A stretch of DNA of 64,000 bases from positions 2,811,102 through 2,875,101 of the forward strand of contig SMSO01000025.1 of assembly GCA_004764695.1 (NCBI GenBank), written 5' to 3'. The DNA comes from Schizochytrium sp. TIO01. Lineage: Eukaryota > Sar > Bigyra > Thraustochytrida > Thraustochytriidae. The position numbers were made by a program, and so were the translations under genes. Shown here one piece after another: positions 19,715-29,865 of this stretch (positions within the stretch are counted from its first letter, which is position 1; every line of letters starts with the position of its first letter). The notes under the pieces were generated by a model, which saw only the letters and a program-made list of their open reading frames with translations, was not told the origin of the DNA and searched no databases.

Positions 19715-20289
19715 AGGTACACATGAAGTAAATACATTTATTGTTTCATAGGAATTTCTTTTAAGCTGACATTAATATTGATAGACCGGTCTATGTCTTC
19801 AGTATGATTTAAGCTATGGAAGAGGCTAAGTCAGCCTGGATTCACAAGCAAAAGATTGTGGATATCTTGAATATATATATACATATATATATATACATGT
19901 ATATAAACAATTCAGAAAGTAATATACAGGACATCCAACTAGATGAATAATAGATAACTATGATTTCAAACCTGACGAAATAGTGCAATGCCATTCTCGA
20001 AAGCCACTAAATCTAAGCAAATAAACTAAAGAAAAACTGTCAACATGTATTTAATTCTTGTTTAATTAATGAGAGATGGTGTTCTCGTTTGGTGATGTAC
20101 TAACCAGGAAGTGAGTGGTGTTCTTCAAGGCGCACATAACTAAGCACCCGGCTCGATTCTCGCTCGTAAGATATATCCAGAGCAAGAGGTGGGAACGCTC
20201 GTCTTGTTTTACACTTTGGTATGCTCTTATGTTAGCCTTGTATGGGAATAATTGAGTTATTTCGTCAGAGTGTGGCAATTCTAGGTCTG
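19715..20289. other. Convergent intergenic spacer
   Basis: A+T-rich tail-to-tail spacer with a TA-rich stretch near 19869-19908 (tandem TATATA/CATATA). No gene is seen. Confidence 0.6.
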
Positions 20290-21371
20290 CTAAATATTGT
20301 TGGTGACATTTGCGAGGGGAGTGTGGTTATGCGTGTGCGATGCCATTGCCTTTTCAAAGCCTGACCTCATCATGTACTGGCGCTGAAGATCTACTTTTTC
20401 TGTAAGAATAATAACTTGATCCTTCCATCGGGTGATTTCGTTTTTGAGAGAAGCACGCTCTTCAGCAGTTTCTTGCCTCCTAGCCTCGATTTGAGCCTCT
20501 AGTTGAGAAACCTTCTGTTGCGCAGCCTCCAAGTTTTCGCTGAGTCTCGTGGCTCGTTCTGCGTGTCCCTCTGCATTACGTGCACGATGTTTCCAGGCCT
20601 CCAGCTCGGCTTGCAAAGATTCGTTTTGAACCTCAAGCTCTTTCATCTTTGCTTTTACTTCGAAAGAAATGCTATTGTTTACAGCGTGAATGCTGCTGCT
20701 GTCATCCAATGCCCTCTTAGCAGAAGTTGCTTCCTGTTCTGCTCTTATTACACGTGCTTCGGTTCGAGCTAACTCTTCTTCAATAGCTTGTTTACCGGTT
20801 GATAGAATGTCGAGTTGCTGCTCAAGGTCATTCATAACTTCAAGCATCGAGGTCCTTTCAACAGCGTAAAATTCACGGTCTTCAGCCTATTGTTCCATTA
20901 ATTAGTCATACAGTATTGAGTACTCGTTAGTTTCATTCTGACTTGCACATGAAGATAAACTAATTGCAAGCATCGACTAGCCGGTATTGATTTGCAACAT
21001 AAGGACTGAGTTCTTGGCGGTTTGGTATCATTCTAAAGTAATGGAAACAGTTCCTACGTTGTAGGCCCTTGTGAAGGTTGTGCCATGAAGGTTGTGCCAT
21101 ACTCCATGAAGGCTAAGTTCTAGCAATTCCGCTGAAGTAGTTATCTGCGGTCGTTTCACAACTTGGAAAAGTTTGGATTGTTGCATGTCTAACTTACGTG
21201 GAGTCTGCACAGCATTTGAAGATCTTTCTCAAGCTGTTGCATTTTCACTGCATTGGCATTGCCCCCATAGTCTGTTTTCTTTGAGTGTTCCTCAAGTATC
21301 TTCTGCGAGCCGCTGGCAGTGGGCTCTGCCAGCAAGGTTGTTGTACTTGTAGATGCCATGACCTTGTCCAT
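20290..21371 (-). CDS. Coiled-coil protein, two exons, function unknown
   Basis: Exon 1 (21198-21371, ATG at 21371) and exon 2 (20290-20886) encode 256 residues. The 311-bp phase-0 intron has donor GTAAGT and acceptor CAATAG. Splicing joins KDLQMLCRLH to AEDREFYAVERTSMLEV, a continuous helical heptad pattern, which supports the model. Residues about 45-235 are almost entirely coiled coil, with many Glu, Gln, Arg and Ala residues and a short break near DDSSSIHAVNNSIS. The C-terminus (HTHNHTPLANVTNNI) is not helical. The string EKDLQMLCRLHAEDREFY loosely recalls EB1-type segments, but not enough for assignment. A structural or cytoskeletal role is only suggested by composition. A TAG seven codons before the ATG, and TTGCAG just upstream, allow a 5' UTR intron. 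Confidence 0.7.
20887..21197 (-). other. Spliceosomal intron of the coiled-coil gene
   Basis: 311 bp, donor GTAAGT, acceptor AATAG. It contains a 14-bp direct duplication (GAAGGTTGTGCCAT, twice in tandem near 21074-21101). Confidence 0.8.
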
Positions 21372-22680
21372 GGCACTCTGCAACCCAGAGCTCTATCAAA
21401 GCCTTTGACCACTACTCTCTAGAAAACCGAGCAACTTGTGGTACCAGCCAACAGGCCTCTCGCGAAGCAGGCCTCGCAGGCAGGAGCCTCTACACTCTTG
21501 CAATCGCTTCTGCGGCACTGCTGATGGTTAGTTATTTTGCATCATGTTACAATATTTTAAAATTCTTTTATTTCCTACTTCAATAAGTTAGTTATCTGTT
21601 ATTTGCAATACCGGTGTAAATGATGTAAATGCAGCATCCAAATCAACCATACCCTCAGGCTTCGCAATGGGAAATCGTGCCATTCGTATGCCAGCAAGAA
21701 AGTATTTTCTGCCAGCTTTTGAAGTTTTGAATCAATGAACTATCCATTCGCTGCTCAAGTTTTCATTTGCAGAGAGAACTCAAATTATTAATCCTTAATT
21801 TGGGAAAAACCGCCGCCCTTACTCCTACTTGATTCCCAATATCTCTCACTAAGGCCCATCGGGAGCAGAGATAGCATACTAATACCCTTTGTTGTAAAGT
21901 CTACATCAGTGTCTACATCACAAATGTAAACGTTAGTGTCTACGTTACCGCAGGACCAGCCAGTGAAGCGTCTGTTTCTCAAGTGGACTCTCACAGCGCG
22001 GCCTTGCGACATAGGATAGGCAAATGATCATCAATTACAGCAGCATGTGTGTTCAATATTTTCTAGTACTACCAAGCACAATTTAAAGCACCTGTTGGCA
22101 AATCGACGACAGTCTCACATTGCAATGCGAGTTGTGGTCCTGTCGATTGAATTTTCAAGAAAAGCAGGCACAGCAACGAACTACTTTTCATGCCTGTAGT
22201 AGAATTAGCTGTCTCGAGCGAAGTGACCTACAAAGCCAACAAAAGTTGTTAGTCGAACCAGTCCATTGCGAGATTACGAGCGATATACCCATTGCACAAC
22301 GCGAAAGCAACCCTCCATAGAATAAAAGTCGTCTCAAGTTGAAGTACATTTTATAGAACGATGCAACCAGGTAGGTAAAGGTATGTACATAGTGAAAGTA
22401 GTCGTCGACTTCGATAAGGATAACTCAGTTTGTTGAAACTAGGCACTGAGTTTGTTTCACTGTGTAGTGGAGCAAAGTATAAGTAGAGTATAGGATCGGG
22501 TAAGTAGAACAAAAGAACAAAAGTAGCAAATAACAATTCGTCAGCGGGTGGCCTAGAAAACAAGAGCACAGAATCGCCACAGAATTCATTCATTCATTCA
22601 TTCATCCACTCGCTTGCGTCGAAGGAAGGCGCAGCAGAGGCCAGTCGAGGACTCTGGAGGTTTAAGGAACGTGAGAAACA
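21372..22680. other. Divergent intergenic region upstream of BRX1
   Basis: It holds the promoters of the coiled-coil gene (minus) and BRX1 (plus). A minus-strand open frame of 74 codons with ATG at 22012 (MSQGRAVRVHLRNRRF..., ending 21788) is unrecognised and unsupported. A five-unit ATTC tract lies at 22586-22605, about 80 bp before the BRX1 start. Confidence 0.5.
22586..22605. repeat. Short (ATTC)5 microsatellite
   Basis: Same motif as the longer tracts at 2325 and 26594, here within 100 bp of the BRX1 start codon. Confidence 0.85.
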
Positions 22681-23883
22681 ATGAAGCGCAAGTTGGCAAG
22701 AGCCTCGGCAGCAGACCGTCGCCGTGAACGCGATGCTAAGGAGGAAGCGGCACTCGATGCCGACGCCCAGCAAGACCGCGCCCAGCAGAGGGCCGAGGCC
22801 CGCAAGGCCCGCAAGATGCTCGAGGAGGCCAACGACGACGCAGACAACGCCATCCAAGAGGCTGAGCTGAGCTCCGAGGAGGATTCTGAGAGTGAGACCG
22901 AAGAAAACGCCATGGAGGACGAGTCCGATGCTCAAGACGAAGAAGATGATGGCGAGGAGGGTGAAGAGTCCACACCCAAGAAGGCCAAGAAGGCCAAAGG
23001 TGCCATGTCGAAGCAGGACGAGAAGATCTTGAAGAAGCGTATTGCAGAGCAGAAGAAGATCGCAAACATTGTGCCGTACACGAACAAACAGCGCGTGCTG
23101 ATCTTCTGCAGCCGTGGCATCAACTCGCGTTTCCGGCACCTCATGGACGACATGCGGTCTCTTCTGCCGCACCACCGCACAGAGATCAAGCACGACACCA
23201 AACGTAACCTCACTGAAATTAACGAGGTCTGCGAGTTCAAGGGCTGTAACAACTGCATGTTCTTCGAGGCTCGCAAGCGCAAGGACCTGTACCTCTGGCT
23301 TTGCAAGACCCCGAATGGCCCTTCGGTCAAGTTCCACGTTCTCAACATTCACACAATGGACGAGCTTCGTCTCAGCGGAAACTGCCTCAAGGGATCGCGC
23401 CCCATGCTTTCCTTTTCTGGCGAGTTCGACATGGACCCCACGCTGCAGCTTATCAAGGAGATCTTCACCCAGATCTATGGCACTCCTGCGGGCCACCCCA
23501 AGTCTAAGCCTTTCGTTGACCACATCATGAACTTCAGCCTGCTCGACGGAAAGATCTGGTTCCGCCACTTTCAAATCGTGGATACTACCCAGGACCCCAA
23601 GGAGATCAAACGCGCCCTCAAAGACGGCGAGGAGACCATCAAGCTTGTTGAGATCGGACCCCGCTTTGTTCTCGACCTTATCAAGGTATTCGATGGCAGC
23701 TTCGGTGGACGGACCCTTGTTGAGAACCCAGCCTACACAACCCCTACGGCAGAGCGCAGCGCTTACATGAAGGGTCTCGGATCCAAGTACGCGTCTCGCA
23801 AGAAGAGTCAGCAGGAGCGTGCCGAGCGTGCCGAGGTCAACGTTATCCCCGCCGATCCCGTGCGCGATGTGTTCCGGTCCTGA
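22681..23883 (+). CDS. BRX1: Ribosome biogenesis protein BRX1 (Brix domain)
   Basis: The 400-residue nucleolar protein is needed to assemble the 60S subunit and process 27S pre-rRNA. A charged N-terminal extension (1-130) has a Lys/Arg part, an acidic run (65-95) and KKAKKAKGA. The Brix domain follows (about 137-340): KQRVLIFCSRGINSRFRHLM, INEVCEFKGCNNCMFFEARK, NGPSVKFHVLNIHTMDEL, and the Brix hallmark GNCLKGSRPMLSF. GHPKSKPFVDH and IWFRHFQI are specific to BRX1 among Brix proteins (compare RPF1, RPF2, IMP4, SSF1). Codons are strongly G/C-ending, which leaves a long open frame on the opposite strand, as expected for a highly expressed gene. Start ATG preceded by AAACA. Confidence 0.96.
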   Translation: MKRKLARASAADRRRERDAKEEAALDADAQQDRAQQRAEARKARKMLEEANDDADNAIQEAELSSEEDSESETEENAMEDESDAQDEEDDGEEGEESTPKKAKKAKGAMSKQDEKILKKRIAEQKKIANIVPYTNKQRVLIFCSRGINSRFRHLMDDMRSLLPHHRTEIKHDTKRNLTEINEVCEFKGCNNCMFFEARKRKDLYLWLCKTPNGPSVKFHVLNIHTMDELRLSGNCLKGSRPMLSFSGEFDMDPTLQLIKEIFTQIYGTPAGHPKSKPFVDHIMNFSLLDGKIWFRHFQIVDTTQDPKEIKRALKDGEETIKLVEIGPRFVLDLIKVFDGSFGGRTLVENPAYTTPTAERSAYMKGLGSKYASRKKSQQERAERAEVNVIPADPVRDVFRS

Positions 23884-25726
23884 GCGTGAGCAGGTGGTGT
23901 AATTGAGATGAATGAAGCATTAATCCCTACTTTCTATAACCCATGATGTACCAGAACCCCTCGTCGTCTTTTTCCTTTACCCCATCTTTTCAGCAAAGAT
24001 GAACATCTGTGTCCACCCAGTAACGGCGCGCTACATATTGTCGCCTTGGCCCCTTTTTAGTCAGAACATCCTCCCCCACTCTATTACTTCTATGAATGCG
24101 GATAGAGGAATATACAATTTACAAACAACTCCTACGAAGCCCATTTCTTTTACTCTTTTTTTGTCGAAGCAGTCTCTGATTATTCTCGTTGTTGCTAGCA
24201 TGGAATATTGCGAGTCAGTTGCCTAGCGAGCTCCTTGTGTCGTCTCGATCTTGCACAAAGTGAACTAGCACGTATGCCATGTACTCTTTTCCTCCTGTGC
24301 TTCTTGGTTTCCAAAAGGGGAAGTACTAACTGATCTTTGGCAGGTTTGTGTTTATATGTGCAAGGTCTAAATGAAGCTTCGCCCTTTTTGGCGTAGCTGA
24401 GCGTTGCATTATATTGCGTTTACCTACAGGAGATAAGTCAATAGCTCTTGTGCTGTAGTAATTGCCGATTTCTAAGTATCTACAGCTAGTATATTAGCCA
24501 TCTTGCCAACTCTTTCACTGTTTGGTTTGAATCACATGAAATTAAGGGATATTGAAGTAAACCTACAAGCAAGAATGGAGTAAACTGCAATACTAAGTAT
24601 ATTGATCATCATCTCCTCAACAATTGTCTTTCTAATTTTCTTGGGTTTGCGATTGCGAAAGTCATTAAGAGTAGATTGAGTTGATGAGATACGAAAGCGG
24701 GTGCCTTTTAGAGTAAGCTCGCACCAGTCAGAGGTGGTCGTATATTGGGTGCGATAGAAAATTCGCGTCTCTACCTTCAGTCAGTCTGAAAGAGATGGTG
24801 GTCATATTGCGTAGACATCTCACAGTATCTGCAACCTGTTCACTAAATGGGTTGTAGCGCAGACTGCATGTCCGTTCTGTTTAGCCGCAAAGATCAACCA
24901 TCAAGCACAGCCAGCATGTTTATTGTATTAAAAAAAACAAAAAATTAATAAAGCCTAAGAAATGAAGAGCGCCAAAGGTATGTGAGTTCTCAAGACAAAT
25001 TATGGAAATTAGCAACAAGAAACAAGGACCAAATGTCTCCGATCACAAGAATAAAGCATACTTCTCTGTGCACGTTTAACCAAAAAAAAAATGCTAGAAT
25101 TGACGTCGTCCACGGCATGCTTGGCAGGCCTCTCTTGGTGCTCAAGAAGAAATCAGGTAATCTGCTGCATATTTGCACGCTGCGTGTGGGGCAATTACGC
25201 CTGACCCTCATTCATGTGAGTGTATGTAATGACTTATGACTTGATTTAGATTGTGTTGCAAATCACCCTCCAATTTGAATGTGAAGTTATAGGAGAATAT
25301 GAGGACTTTGGAAGGGAAATTTTTTGTCGAAGCAGTGGATGAGGTTGATAGTTCGCAAACGGGGACATAGAACAAGCTCCTGCGTCCAGACCGTGCTTCG
25401 GCACTCTCAAGATGAACAAACGCGGGCCCTGCAAGTAAGTATTTTTTGCACTTGTAATACGAGAAAAAATGCCAAGGGCCCGTGCCATCCACCCTAACAA
25501 CGTAAGCTCGATCTTGCGGCACTTCACTCGCGCTGAAAAGCAGAGATTGAAGCGATAGAAGCGGATGTGAAAACTGAAGATGCGGAGATATAGCGAAGAG
25601 GAGAAGAGAGAAGAGATTTTGGATGAGGAGTGATCAAAGGATCGAAAGGAGGGGGAGAGAGTTGAAAAGGTGCGAAGAGGAGTACGAGGAGTCTAAAAAG
25701 GACAATGTTACTTACTTACTCATAGT
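23884..25726. other. Convergent intergenic region
   Basis: Tail-to-tail spacer of BRX1 and NDUFB2. Mostly A+T-rich. Between 25410 and 25560 there are coding-like hints on the plus strand: an ATG at 25412 running into a GTAAGT donor at 25435, and a 29-codon frame at 25469-25558 (MPRARAIHPNNVSSILRHF...). On the minus strand ACTTGCAG at about 25431-25438 is a good acceptor. No coherent gene can be built. Confidence 0.45.
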
Positions 25727-26080
25727 CTACTCCAGCTCGGGCTTCATGCCGGGCTCCTTGGTCCAGTGGAGGCCGTGGTGGCCGTGGCCGTGGTCGTGGT
25801 GGTCATCATCGTGGCCGTGGCCGTGATCGCCGTGGGCATCCCAGGGGTGCTGCAGGCCGAGGAGAGCGACACCGTCCTCTTTTGCGCGGTAGAAGATCCA
25901 GAGCCACATCATGGTGCCCATGACCTCGCCCAACTGGATGTGCTTCTTGTCCACATGCGGCACCTTGAAGTGGTTGTACTCCGGGCCAGCGCTGCTGCCA
26001 GCGTTGCGAACCTGCTGCTGGCGCCACTGCGGTGCGGCGCGGCGGCCAGCGGCAGCGGCAGATCTGAAGAGTCCGTTCAT
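25727..26080 (-). CDS. NDUFB2: NADH:ubiquinone oxidoreductase subunit NDUFB2 (AGGG/B8 type)
   Basis: This is a 117-residue accessory subunit of mitochondrial complex I in the distal membrane arm. The first 28 residues (MNGLFRSAAAAGRRAAPQWR...) form an Arg/Ala-rich presequence. The single membrane helix (about 52-65) is in GEVMGTMMWLWIFYRAKEDG, followed by LLGLQHPWDAHGDHGHG. This closely follows the plant-type NDUFB2, which also has the MMW-W-YRAKQDG and HPW-GHGDHGHG elements. The His/Asp-rich tail (83-105) is longer than in plants as I recall them. The frame stays open upstream to an ATG at 26209, but the ATG at 26080 gives the better targeting sequence. Confidence 0.88.
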   Translation of the reverse strand: MNGLFRSAAAAGRRAAPQWRQQQVRNAGSSAGPEYNHFKVPHVDKKHIQLGEVMGTMMWLWIFYRAKEDGVALLGLQHPWDAHGDHGHGHDDDHHDHGHGHHGLHWTKEPGMKPELE

Positions 26081-28016
26081 TGTGCTTGTGTGCTCCGGGA
26101 GGTTGGCTTCCTTGGCGGTCTGGGCGGACGTGGACAAGGCCTCGACGAAGTCCTTCTGCAGCGCCTTATTGATCTCCTGCTTATTCACTATTGTATATTC
26201 ACATAACATACACTACACTATTCTACAAATGCAGCATTTCCTATATTATCACATATTCTACTGTTTATTATGCTATCGCGCTTTCACTCATTCTCATTCA
26301 TTGATCCTCTCACTCCTTTAATATGATCGATCGATCACTCATTCACTGTTATTATTGTGATCATTCTTTTATTATGAACATTATTCGCTCCACAAGTGCT
26401 ATATACGTATACAACACAAAAAAACAAAGAGACAAAGAATCGAATAAATAATCAAATAATCAATCAATCAATCAAACAAACAGAGAAACAACCAAACAAA
26501 TGATCTAACAAACAATGAAACAATGAAACAATGAAACAAATCAATGCATAGCTCCAAATCTACGTAGTCAAAACAAGCAGATTAAATATGACTCATTCAT
26601 TCATTCATTCATTCATTCATTCATTCATTCATTCATTCATTCATTCATTCATTCATTCATTCATGCGCCATCTTCATTCGATGCTCCACAGAAGCATGAA
26701 AACTTGAACGAATTCCCGCCTGCACTTTCGTGAACTGAGGGCGTTTGCGAATTGCGATCGCGGATAATTGATCTCGCATTCGCTGCGCACAATTGCCTCA
26801 GAATCCAATGCAGAAGCTGCTGACTTTGAGGAGGTCTGAGTCCTCTCTTTCGGCTGTTACTTCTTCGCTCATCATTTCGTCGAAGTTCTCTCACTCACGC
26901 ACATTACATTACTACTCACTCACCTCACCTATCGAACACCTACTGCCCACTAGCACCCCCCACCTCCATAATATCGCACTGCAATTGCTAGCGCACTCCT
27001 AAGGCGCCTCACCTCAACCTCAGCTCGGCAGTGCAGGATCAGGCACCTTAACCTTTTACCCTCAAAAGGGCAAAATATCCTATTGTAGAAAATTTAACTC
27101 ACTGTGTAAACCTCTCGTTGTCGACTATAAATGAGGCCTTAAATGGGAAAATTGGTGAACATCCACCTTAAGTTTGCATTGTGAACATGTGTTAACGATA
27201 GGGCTGCTAGGATATCTTATGAGGGTCCTAGAGGTGTGCGGGGAAAGATCTCCGAAAGAGAAAGAAAGAGAAGGAAAGCGCTTTGAATTTCTAAAGCGAA
27301 CTCTATAATGTCCAGCTACCATAAACTGCTAAGTGTGACCACACGAGGAACATGAAAGAAAGAAAGAAAGAAAGACTCTTAATCCATGCTGGTATCAGTA
27401 AATGCTAAGTGGCTCTAAGGGTGTGAAGAGAGCGAGAGAAGGAAAAAGAAGAAGAAGGAAAGGGAGAATATTAGGACTCCATAGTGATATTAAGGAGAGA
27501 GAGTAGTAGAATTAGATAATAAAGTATTCATGTTTTTCAAATGTGTCTGTGAGAGAGAAGGCGGTCTTCTTGGCTTCTCCTTCAAAGTCTGATCGCTGAC
27601 TCGGCCGTGCTTCCGGCCACGCAGCGACTCTTGGCGGGATTAGGGAGCACTTTTGGGGAGAGGCACTCTCTTGAGATTGCTACTTAGTTTAGGCCTTGAC
27701 GAGAGACGACAAGTGGCAGATTCTGAGTTGGGGAAGATAAGGAATCAGCAGCTGCACGCGGCAGACATCTATTGCTCCGTGGTCGAAGAACTACGAGAAA
27801 ACTCTCAAAGGGATCGATTAACGCAACATAAGTTCTGTCTGTGGCAGCGAGACTGTAGCAAAGCTTGCTGACAGCTAAGGCCCAGAGCCTTTCCCAAGTT
27901 TTGAGATCGAAGAAGATACGATATTTCTTAGTTTTTCGTCTAGGTACAGAACGTCCCAGAAAGTACTCCCTGGCGGAATTCGTGATTTTCATCAAACTAA
28001 AGATTGACTCTCCATC
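26081..28016. other. Divergent intergenic region with microsatellite
   Basis: Spacer between NDUFB2 (minus) and ATG3 (plus). It holds the (CATT)n tract at 26594-26664, A/C-rich simple sequence (26410-26540), a short (GAAA)n at about 27355-27373 and purine-rich DNA around 27430-27500. No gene is seen. Confidence 0.55.
26594..26664. repeat. (CATT)18 microsatellite
   Basis: A 71-bp perfect tract, about 510 bp upstream of the NDUFB2 ATG. Confidence 0.95.
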
Positions 28017-29051
28017 ATGAGTTTTATGCACAAGCTTCACAATGTCGCACACGCTGTGGGTGAATATGTGACACCAGTTCTGCAAGAATCGGCATTTGAA
28101 GAGCGAGGTGTTCTTACCCCTGAGGAGTTTGTTCGTGCTGGGGATCAGCTGGTTCGTACTTGCCCTACGTGGCAATGGGCGTCAGGTGATCCGAGCAAGA
28201 AGCGTTCGTTTCTCCCAGACGATAAGCAGTTCTTGATCACGCGAGGCGTAGCTTGCGAGCACCGTGTTCGTGACTTGGAAGCAACATATAATGCTGAGCT
28301 TGAAGTGGAGGGCGTGGATGGCGAAGACGACTCTTGGCTGGCTACCCACAACAACACAGTTGGCTCCACTAGCAACAGTGCTGGTGGGAAGGGCTCGTCA
28401 AACTCAAGCGAGCCTCTCGACCTTCGTTCGATGGAATCATCTCTTCCTGCCGGAGATGCTACCCCACCTCCTGCGCCTGGGTCTGACCAGGAAAAGGATC
28501 TGTCAGCGACCGGAGGAGAAGTTGACAAGGTCATTGAAACCTCAAAGAAGTCTGGTGAAGAAGCTACGGAGAATGAAGATGGTTTCATTGACCTTGATGA
28601 TTTTGTTGAGAATGATCTTGACGATGCCGCGCAAGGTGATGACACGAAGCCTGCAGATTCACAGGAAGATGATGATGTGATTAAAATGCGCACTTACGAT
28701 CTGAGTATCACTTACGACAAATACTATCAGACTCCTCGTGTTTGGTTGCATGGCTACGACGAGCAAATGCAACCGCTCTCTGGCGAAGCCGTGCTGGAGG
28801 ATATCATGCAGGATTATGCTAATAAGACTGTAACTATCGAGCCTCATCCCCAGCTTGCGGGTGGAGTTCGCTACGCTTCGATTCATCCGTGCAAGCACGC
28901 TGATGTGATGAAGAAGATCGTTGCTCAGTTGAACGAAGGCGGCAAAAAGGCTGATCCGAGCCAGTATCTCTTCATCTTTTTGAAGTTCATCCAATCGGTG
29001 ATTCCTACCATCAACTACGATAACACTATCGAAGTTGCTGCGACCATGTAA
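28017..29051 (+). CDS. ATG3: Autophagy E2-like conjugating enzyme Atg3
   Basis: The 344-residue enzyme receives Atg8 from Atg7 and transfers it to phosphatidylethanolamine on the growing phagophore. The N-terminal amphipathic helix ([19 protein letters not shown]) is the membrane-curvature sensor. [19 protein letters not shown] is the N-terminal core motif. The E2 core resumes at 225 ([26 protein letters not shown]), with the catalytic Cys at 292 in the HPC motif (IHPCKHA). The C-terminal end is [19 protein letters not shown]. Between them is a long acidic flexible region (95-222), where Atg7 and Atg8 bind in other species; FIDLDDF (190-196) is a candidate Atg8 contact. Length is normal. Tail-to-tail with AFG3. 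Confidence 0.96.
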   Translation: MSFMHKLHNVAHAVGEYVTPVLQESAFEERGVLTPEEFVRAGDQLVRTCPTWQWASGDPSKKRSFLPDDKQFLITRGVACEHRVRDLEATYNAELEVEGVDGEDDSWLATHNNTVGSTSNSAGGKGSSNSSEPLDLRSMESSLPAGDATPPPAPGSDQEKDLSATGGEVDKVIETSKKSGEEATENEDGFIDLDDFVENDLDDAAQGDDTKPADSQEDDDVIKMRTYDLSITYDKYYQTPRVWLHGYDEQMQPLSGEAVLEDIMQDYANKTVTIEPHPQLAGGVRYASIHPCKHADVMKKIVAQLNEGGKKADPSQYLFIFLKFIQSVIPTINYDNTIEVAATM

Positions 29052-29865
29052 ACAGGACCACAAAAACCCTTCCTCTCGTCACATTGACAACGCAACAAGT
29101 ACTTTTGCCTTCTCTCTTTTTCTTCTTTTTACCAAGAGTGTATCTATGCATAGTAAATACGATGAAACGGCGCCGCTCTAGCTCAATTTAATATAAAAAT
29201 ATATATATCTATGAATAGACAAATACTGATAAACAAGTTGACGAGTCCTGTAGCCTCTTGCAGAGACCGAAGAATCCTTTCAGAGTAATCTCCCCGGTTC
29301 TTCCACTGTTGAGAATGCTACAATTCTCAGCATTAGGAGTTGGTCACCTGTTTCTCTACTCGCACTAAAAGTAACATTCTTGAATGATAAAACAGTCCAA
29401 CTACAATATGGGCAATTTCTCCATAATGACAACTTTTCCAAGATCCAATTCGCTGCAAGTTGTCTTCGTGAAACGAGACATCTTCTGCTTGTAACACTAG
29501 CTAGAGTAACCAAAGTAGCTCTATCCACTATTATGTGATCAAGATTCAAGACATGTGCCAATTCTTGAATAATATACTTACAGTTAATAATTGCTGCAGT
29601 TTAAAAAATTCCAAATACGTTGCATGATGCACCAAGTGAAATTTGTGTCTTAGAGAGACTAATAGCAAGAACGAATGTGGGGCAAGAGAGCTACCGATGA
29701 GCCTCTCCCTTTTATGATCTTTCATACAAAAAGAAGAGGTATATGGCGTTGTCATTCATTTTATTTTTTTCAGATAGAGGAAGTGAAAGAATCGATAGGG
29801 AAGGAAACAAAGCAAAAAAAAAGATACCCTGGTTTGTGAAATAGGCCGGATGTACAGAAAGGAAC
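29052..29865. other. Convergent intergenic spacer
   Basis: 3' flanks of ATG3 and AFG3, T- and A-rich near both stops. A GTAAGT on the minus strand at about 29577-29582 has no matching exon. No gene is seen. Confidence 0.6.

Noticed and set aside
22594-23574. A 326-codon minus-strand open frame across BRX1
   Set aside because: Antisense shadow of a strongly biased conserved gene; the product has no recognisable family.
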